Below are positions 56,809-64,000 of a stretch of 64,000 nucleotides of DNA, in pieces. Source of the DNA: Toxorhynchites rutilus septentrionalis (lineage: Eukaryota; Arthropoda; Insecta; Diptera; Culicidae). Location of the stretch: NCBI RefSeq assembly GCF_029784135.1, contig NC_073744.1, forward strand, positions 82,563,935 through 82,627,934, written 5' to 3'. The first letter of the stretch is position 1. Each line of letters begins with the position of its first letter. Below the pieces are notes generated by a model, which ran no database searches, had not been told where the DNA came from, and worked only from the letters and a program-made list of their open reading frames with translations. Made by a program: the position numbers and the translations under genes.

Positions 56809-59800
56809 CGCATCGCATTCCCCAGGCAGCTTGGTTTTGATGGCTATGTTGGGGAAACCGTGTCAATCAAAACGGGGTTGTCAGGGCGTTTAGATAACTA
56901 TATTTTCTCTTTCAATCCCATTTCTTCTCTGCCACCGTACTGAACAGTGGCAATCCCATTTATTTTCTGCCACCGGACTGAACAGAGGCAATCCCATTTA
57001 TTTCTGCCATCGGACTGAACAGGGGTTTATTAGCCGGTGCCTGCTCGGAAATTAATTTAGTTCCAATTGCAATGTGATAGGAAAACAGTTTCTCTCGCTC
57101 GCTCGCCTATTTCTTCTCTGCCACCGGACTGAACAGTGGCAAGCCCATTTCTTCTCTGCCACCGGCAATCCCATTTGTTTTCTGCCATCGGACTGAACAG
57201 AGGCAATTCCATTTCTTTTCTGCCGTCGGACTGAACAGCTTGGCAGGCAGCTTGGTTTTGATGGCTATGTTGGGGAAACCGTGCCAATCAAAACGGGGTT
57301 GTTAGGGCGTTTAGATAACTATATTTTCTCTTTCAATCCCATTTCTTCTCTGCCACCGGACTGAACAGTGGCAATCCCATTCATTTCGCATCGCATCGCA
57401 TCGCATCGCATCGCATCGGCAATCCCAACCCCAGAAATCGCATCGCATCGCATTCCCCAGGCAGCTTGGTTTTGATGGCTATGTTGGGGAAACCGTGCCA
57501 ATCAAAACGGGGTTGTTAGGGCGTTTAGATAACTATATTTTCTCTTTCAATCCCATTTCTTCTCTGCCACCGGACTGAACAGTGGCAATCCCATTTATTT
57601 TCTGCCACCGTACTGAACAGAGGCAATCCCATTTATTTCTGCCATCGGACTGAACAGGGGTTTATTAGCCAGTGCCTGCTAGGAAATTAATTTAGTTCCA
57701 ATTGCAATGTGATAGGAAAACAGTTTCTCTCGCTCGCTCGCCTAAATACTATGTTCTTCTCTTTCAATCCCATTTCTTCTCTGTCACCGGACTGAACTGA
57801 GGCAATCCCATTTATTTCTGCCATCGGACTGAACAGTGGTTTATTAGCCGGTGCCCGCTCGGAAATTAATTTAATAGCAATTGCAATGTGATAGGAGCAC
57901 AGTTTCTCTCATCGCATCGCATCGCATCGCATCGCATCGCATCGCATCGCATCGCATCGCATCGCATCGCATCGCATCGCATCGCATCGCATCGCATCGC
58001 ATCGCATCGCATCGCATCGCATCGCATCGCATCGCATCGCATCGCATCGCATCGCATCGCATCGCATCGCATCGCATCGCATCGCATCGCATCGCATCGC
58101 ATCGCATCGCATCGCATCGCATCGCATTCCCCAGGCAGCTTGGTTTTAATGGCTATGTTGGGGAAACCGTGTCAATCAAAACGGGGTTCTCTTTCAATCC
58201 CATTTCTTCTCTGCCACCGGACTGAACAGAGGCAATCCCATTTCTTCTCTGCCACCGGACTGAACAGTGGCAATCCCATTTATTTTCTGCCACCGTACTG
58301 AACAGTGGCAATCCCACTGAACAGGGGTTTATTAGCCGGTGCCTGCTCGGAAATTAATTTAGTTCCAATTGCAATGTGATAGGAAAACAGTTTCTCTCGC
58401 TCGCTCGCCTATTTCTTCTCTGCCACCGGACTGAACAGTGGCAAGCCCATTTCTTCTCTGCCACCGGCAATCCCATTTGTTTTCTGCCATCGGACTGAAC
58501 AGAGGCAATTCCATTTCTTTTCTGCCGTCGGACTGAACAGCTTGGCAGGCAGCTTGGTTTTGATGGCTATGTTGGGGAAACCGTGCCAATCAAAACGGGG
58601 TTGTTAGGGCGTTTAGATAACTATATTTTCTCTTTCAATCCCATTTCTTCTCTGCCACCGGACTGAACAGTGGCAATCCCATTCATTTCGCATCGCATCG
58701 CATCGCATCGCATCGCATCGCATCGCATCGGCAATCCCAACCCCAGAAATCGCATCGCATCGCATTCCCCAGGCAGCTTGGTTTTGATGGCTATGTTGGG
58801 GAAACCGTGCCAATCAAAACGGGGTTGTTAGGGCGTTTAGATAACTATATTTTCTCTTTCAATCCCATTTCTTCTCTGCCACCGGACTGAACAGTGGCAA
58901 TCCCATTTATTTTCTGCCACCGTACTGAACAGAGGCAATCCCATTTATTTCTGCCATCGGACTGAACAGGGGTTTATTAGCCAGTGCCTGCTAGGAAATT
59001 AATTTAGTTCCAATTGCAATGTGATAGGAAAACAGTTTCTCTCGCTCGCTCGCCTAAATACTATGTTCTTCTCTTTCAATCCCATTTCTTCTCTGTCACC
59101 GGACTGAACAGAGGCAATCCCATTTATTTCTGCCATCGGACTGAACAGTGGTTTATTAGCCGGTGCCCGCTCGGAAATTAATTTAATAGCAATTGCAATG
59201 TGATAGGAGCACAGTTTCTCTCATCGCATCGCATCGCATCGCATCGCATCGCATCGCATCGCATCGCATCGCATCGCATCGCATCGCATCGCATCGCATC
59301 GCATCGCATCGCATCGCATCGCATCGCATCGCATCGCATCGCATCGCATCGCATCGCATCGCATCGCATCGCATCGCATCGCATCGCATCGCATCGCATC
59401 GCATCGCATCGCATCGCATCGCATCGCATCGCATCGCATTCCCCAGGCAGCTTGGTTTTGATGGCTATGTTGGGGAAACCGTGCCAATCAAAACGGGGTT
59501 GTTAGGGCGTTTAGATAACTATATTTTCTCTTTCAATCCCATTTCGCATCGCATTCCCCAGGCAGCTTGGTTTTGATGGCTATGTTGGGGAAACCGTGTC
59601 AATCAAAACGGGGTTGTCAGGGCGTTTAGATAACTATATTTTCTCTTTCAATCCCATTTCTTCTCTGCCACCGTACTGAACAGTGGCAATCCCATTTATT
59701 TTCTGCCACCGGACTGAACAGAGGCAATCCCATTTATTTCTGCCATCGGACTGAACAGGGGTTTATTAGCCGGTGCCTGCTCGGAAATTAATTTAGTTCC

Positions 59801-61286
59801 AATTGCAATGTGATAGGAAAACAGTTTCTCTCGCTCGCTCGCCTATTTCTTCTCTGCCACCGGACTGAACAGTGGCAAGCCCATTTCTTCTCTGCCACCG
59901 GCAATCCCATTTGTTTTCTGCCATCGGACTGAACAGAGGCAATTCCATTTCTTTTCTGCCGTCGGACTGAACAGCTTGGCAGGCAGCTTGGTTTTGATGG
60001 CTATGTTGGGGAAACCGTGCCAATCAAAACGGGGTTGTCAGGGCGTTTAGATAACTATATTTTCTCTTTCAATCCCATTTCTTCTCTGCCACCGGACTGA
60101 ACAGTGGCAATCCCATTCATTTCGCATCGCATCGCATCGCATCGCATCGCATCGCATCGCATCGCATCGCATCGCATCGCATCGCATCGCATCGCATCGC
60201 ATCGCATCGCATCGCATCGCATCGCATCGCATCGCATCGCATTCCCCAGGCAGCTTGGTTTTGATGGCTATGTTGGGGAAACCGTGCCAATCAAAACGGG
60301 GTTGTTAGGGCGTTTAGATAACTATATTTTCTCTTTCAATCCCATTTCTTCTCTGCCACCGGACTGAACAGCTTGGTTTTGATGGCTATGTTGGGGAAAC
60401 CGTGCCAATCAAAACGGGGTTGTCAGGGCGTTTAGATAACTATAAGCATCGGACTGAACACCGCATCGCATCGCATCGCATCGCATCGCATCGCATCGCA
60501 TCGCATCGCATCGCATCGCATCGCATCGCATCGCATCGCATCGCATCGCATCGCATCGCATCGCATCGCATCGCATCGCATCGCATCGCATCGCATCGCA
60601 TCGCATCGCATCGCATCGCATCGCATCGCATCGCATCGCATCGCATCGCATCGCATCGCATCGCATCGCATCGCATCGCATCGCATCGCATCGCATCGCA
60701 TCGCATCGCATCGCATCGCATCGCATCGCATCGCATCGCATCGCATCGCATCGCATCGCATCGCATCGCATCGCATCGCATCGCATCGCATCGCATCGCA
60801 TCGCATCGCATCGCATCGCATCGCATCGCATCGCATCGCATCGCATCGCATCGCATCGCATCGCATCGCATCGCATCGCATCGCATCGCATCGCATCGCA
60901 TCGCATCGCATCGCATCGCATCGCATCGCATCGCATCGCATCGCATCGCATCGCATCGCATCGCATCGCATCGCATCGCATCGCATCGCATCGCATCGCA
61001 TCGCATCGCATCGCATCGCATCGCATCGCATCGCATCGCATCGCATCGCATCGCATCGCATCGCATCGCATCGCATCGCATCGCATCGCATCGCATCGCA
61101 TCGCATCGCATCGCATCGCATCGCATCGCATCGCATCGCATCGCATCGCATCGCATCGCATCGCATCGCATCGCATCGCATTCCCCAGGCAGCTTGGTTT
61201 TGATGGCTATGTTGGGGAAACCGTGCCAATCAAAACGGGGTTGTTAGGGCGTTTAGATAACTATATTTTCTCTTTCAATCCCATTT
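56809..61286. repeat. Higher-order repeat, copy 2 (4,478 bp)
   Basis: Tracts in the same order: 57387-57418 (32 bp), 57910-58127 (218), 58689-58730 (42), 59222-59439 (218), 60123-60242 (120) and 60462-61181 (720). It is 25 bp shorter than copy 1, exactly the 15+10 bp lost from the second and fourth tracts. Confidence 0.85.
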
Positions 61287-64000
61287 CGCATCGCATTCCC
61301 CAGGCAGCTTGGTTTTGATGGCTATGTTGGGGAAACCGTGTCAATCAAAACGGGGTTGTCAGGGCGTTTAGATAACTATATTTTCTCTTTCAATCCCATT
61401 TCTTCTCTGCCACCGTACTGAACAGTGGCAATCCCATTTATTTTCTGCCACCGGACTGAACAGAGGCAATCCCATTTATTTCTGCCATCGGACTGAACAG
61501 GGGTTTATTAGCCGGTGCCTGCTCGGAAATTAATTTAGTTCCAATTGCAATGTGATAGGAAAACAGTTTCTCTCGCTCGCTCGCCTATTTCTTCTCTGCC
61601 ACCGGACTGAACAGTGGCAAGCCCATTTCTTCTCTGCCACCGGCAATCCCATTTGTTTTCTGCCATCGGACTGAACAGAGGCAATTCCATTTCTTTTCTG
61701 CCGTCGGACTGAACAGCTTGGCAGGCAGCTTGGTTTTGATGGCTATGTTGGGGAAACCGTGCCAATCAAAACGGGGTTGTTAGGGCGTTTAGATAACTAT
61801 ATTTTCTCTTTCAATCCCATTTCTTCTCTGCCACCGGACTGAACAGTGGCAATCCCATTCATTTCGCATCGCATCGCATCGCATCGCATCGCATCGGCAA
61901 TCCCAACCCCAGAAATCGCATCGCATCGCATTCCCCAGGCAGCTTGGTTTTGATGGCTATGTTGGGGAAACCGTGCCAATCAAAACGGGGTTGTTAGGGC
62001 GTTTAGATAACTATATTTTCTCTTTCAATCCCATTTCTTCTCTGCCACCGGACTGAACAGTGGCAATCCCATTTATTTTCTGCCACCGTACTGAACAGAG
62101 GCAATCCCATTTATTTCTGCCATCGGACTGAACAGGGGTTTATTAGCCAGTGCCTGCTAGGAAATTAATTTAGTTCCAATTGCAATGTGATAGGAAAACA
62201 GTTTCTCTCGCTCGCTCGCCTAAATACTATGTTCTTCTCTTTCAATCCCATTTCTTCTCTGTCACCGGACTGAACTGAGGCAATCCCATTTATTTCTGCC
62301 ATCGGACTGAACAGTGGTTTATTAGCCTGAACAGTGGTTTATTAGCCGGTGCCCGCTCGGAAATTAATTTAATAGCAATTGCAATGTGATAGGAGCACAG
62401 TTTCTCTCATCGCATCGCATCGCATCGCATCGCATCGCATCGCATCGCATCGCATCGCATCGCATCGCATCGCATCGCATCGCATCGCATCGCATCGCAT
62501 CGCATCGCATCGCATCGCATCGCATCGCATCGCATCGCATCGCATCGCATCGCATCGCATCGCATCGCATCGCATCGCATCGCATCGCATCGCATCGCAT
62601 CGCATCGCATCGCATCGCATCGCATTCCCCAGGCAGCTTGGTTTTAATGGCTATGTTGGGGAAACCGTGTCAATCAAAACGGGGTTCTCTTTCAATCCCA
62701 TTTCTTCTCTGCCACCGGACTGAACAGAGGCAATCCCATTTCTTCTCTGCCACCGGACTGAACAGTGGCAATCCCATTTATTTTCTGCCACCGTACTGAA
62801 CAGTGGCAATCCCACTGAACAGGGGTTTATTAGCCGGTGCCTGCTCGGAAATTAATTTAGTTCCAATTGCAATGTGATAGGAAAACAGTTTCTCTCGCTC
62901 GCTCGCCTATTTCTTCTCTGCCACCGGACTGAACAGTGGCAAGCCCATTTCTTCTCTGCCACCGGCAATCCCATTTGTTTTCTGCCATCGGACTGAACAG
63001 AGGCAATTCCATTTCTTTTCTGCCGTCGGACTGAACAGCTTGGCAGGCAGCTTGGTTTTGATGGCTATGTTGGGGAAACCGTGCCAATCAAAACGGGGTT
63101 GTTAGGGCGTTTAGATAACTATATTTTCTCTTTCAATCCCATTTCTTCTCTGCCACCGGACTGAACAGTGGCAATCCCATTCATTTCGCATCGCATCGCA
63201 TCGCATCGCATCGCATCGCATCGCATCGGCAATCCCAACCCCAGAAATCGCATCGCATCGCATTCCCCAGGCAGCTTGGTTTTGATGGCTATGTTGGGGA
63301 AACCGTGCCAATCAAAACGGGGTTGTTAGGGCGTTTAGATAACTATATTTTCTCTTTCAATCCCATTTCTTCTCTGCCACCGGACTGAACAGTGGCAATC
63401 CCATTTATTTTCTGCCACCGTACTGAACAGAGGCAATCCCATTTATTTCTGCCATCGGACTGAACAGGGGTTTATTAGCCAGTGCCTGCTAGGAAATTAA
63501 TTTAGTTCCAATTGCAATGTGATAGGAAAACAGTTTCTCTCGCTCGCTCGCCTAAATACTATGTTCTTCTCTTTCAATCCCATTTCTTCTCTGTCACCGG
63601 ACTGAACAGAGGCAATCCCATTTATTTCTGCCATCGGACTGAACAGTGGTTTATTAGCCGGTGCCCGCTCGGAAATTAATTTAATAGCAATTGCAATGTG
63701 ATAGGAGCACAGTTTCTCTCATCGCATCGCATCGCATCGCATCGCATCGCATCGCATCGCATCGCATCGCATCGCATCGCATCGCATCGCATCGCATCGC
63801 ATCGCATCGCATCGCATCGCATCGCATCGCATCGCATCGCATCGCATCGCATCGCATCGCATCGCATCGCATCGCATCGCATCGCATCGCATCGCATCGC
63901 ATCGCATCGCATCGCATCGCATCGCATTCCCCAGGCAGCTTGGTTTTGATGGCTATGTTGGGGAAACCGTGCCAATCAAAACGGGGTTGTTAGGGCGTTT
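61287..64000. repeat. Higher-order repeat, copy 3 (partial, 2,714 bp)
   Basis: Tracts at 61865-61896 (32 bp), 62408-62625 (218), 63187-63228 (42) and 63720-63927 (208). It carries a private 20-bp tandem duplication (CTGAACAGTGGTTTATTAGC at 62307-62326 and 62327-62346). The window ends inside it. Confidence 0.85.

Larger units (their letters stand above)
41430..64000. repeat. Composite satellite array with (CATCG)n tracts, continues past window
   Basis: Fourteen monomers share a block starting at 41430, 43190, 45410, 47178, 49353, 50715, 52554, 53871, 55315, 57057, 58359, 59793, 61535 and 62857 (spacing 1302-2220 bp). Each has the 38-bp minisatellite units, the CCCCAGGCAGCTTGG...TTGGGGAAACCGTG block taken from the dispersed repeat, short tracts of 27-52 bp interrupted by GGCAATCCCAACCCCAGAAA, and a longer (CATCG)n tract after AGGAGCACAGTTTCTCT. 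Monomer length differences come largely from the tract length. No gene is credible here. Confidence 0.9.

Noticed and set aside
41430..63087. Conserved minus-strand frames of ~76 residues beginning MARFPQHSHQNQAAC, present in every monomer
   Set aside because: They are identical because the monomers are identical at DNA level; they cross minisatellite junctions and show no domain.
41820..63927. Regular repeats considered as a CRISPR array
   Set aside because: Units are contiguous with no unique spacers, and the context is eukaryotic transposon-rich DNA.

Overview
The window looks like intergenic, repeat-rich DNA from a culicine mosquito, probably Aedes or a close relative. The evidence is two kinds of tRNA-derived SINE, an RNase H-bearing I-group LINE, a relic resembling ITmD37E (a family described from mosquitoes), Tc1, mariner and pogo relics, many short TIR elements and AT-rich spacer. 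I found no intact host protein gene, no rRNA gene, no free tRNA gene and no CRISPR. The species call is inference from repeat families, not from a marker gene.

Region 1 (about 1-12.4 kb) is a stack of nested insertions. A dispersed TIR repeat (TACCGTTCTGAATC ends) occurs in three tandem copies. The third copy was split by a piggyBac-like MITE, then a LINE-tail repeat, then a 5.2-kb I-group LINE. The LINE keeps its 5' end, an Inr+DPE promoter, two ORFs (both broken), a poly(A) and a 7-bp target duplication. An ITmD37E-like relic and a SINE with a 13-bp target duplication follow.

Region 2 (12.4-39 kb) is a graveyard of transposons. It holds two relics of one multi-exon DDE-like (DUF7869-like) transposase at 13.5-14.9 and 29.9-35.2 kb. 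The first was hit by a minus-strand LINE. The second was hit by a solo LTR (TSD ACGC) and by a 2.17-kb TIR element (TSD TAA) that itself carries an unrecognised, spliced-looking gene relic. Removing these insertions rejoins the transposase reading frame at each junction where boundaries are clear. There are also two pogo-like elements, a mariner inside a Tc1-like element, a 5'-truncated I-group fragment with a 14-bp TSD, a possible Helitron end, a long hairpin, and one unrecognised signal-peptide-like reading frame with two stops.

Region 3 (39.6 kb to the window end) is a satellite array of at least 24 kb that continues past the edge. It starts as a roughly 38-bp minisatellite and becomes 1.3-2.2-kb composite monomers. 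Each composite contains minisatellite, a piece of a dispersed repeat also present at 21.9 and 39.4 kb, and perfect or near-perfect (CATCG)n tracts of about 30 bp to more than 1 kb. From 52.3 kb three monomers form a 4.48-kb higher-order repeat. Between its first two copies the length difference (25 bp) is exactly explained by five pentamer units. The very long reading frames in this region are artefacts of the 5-bp period.
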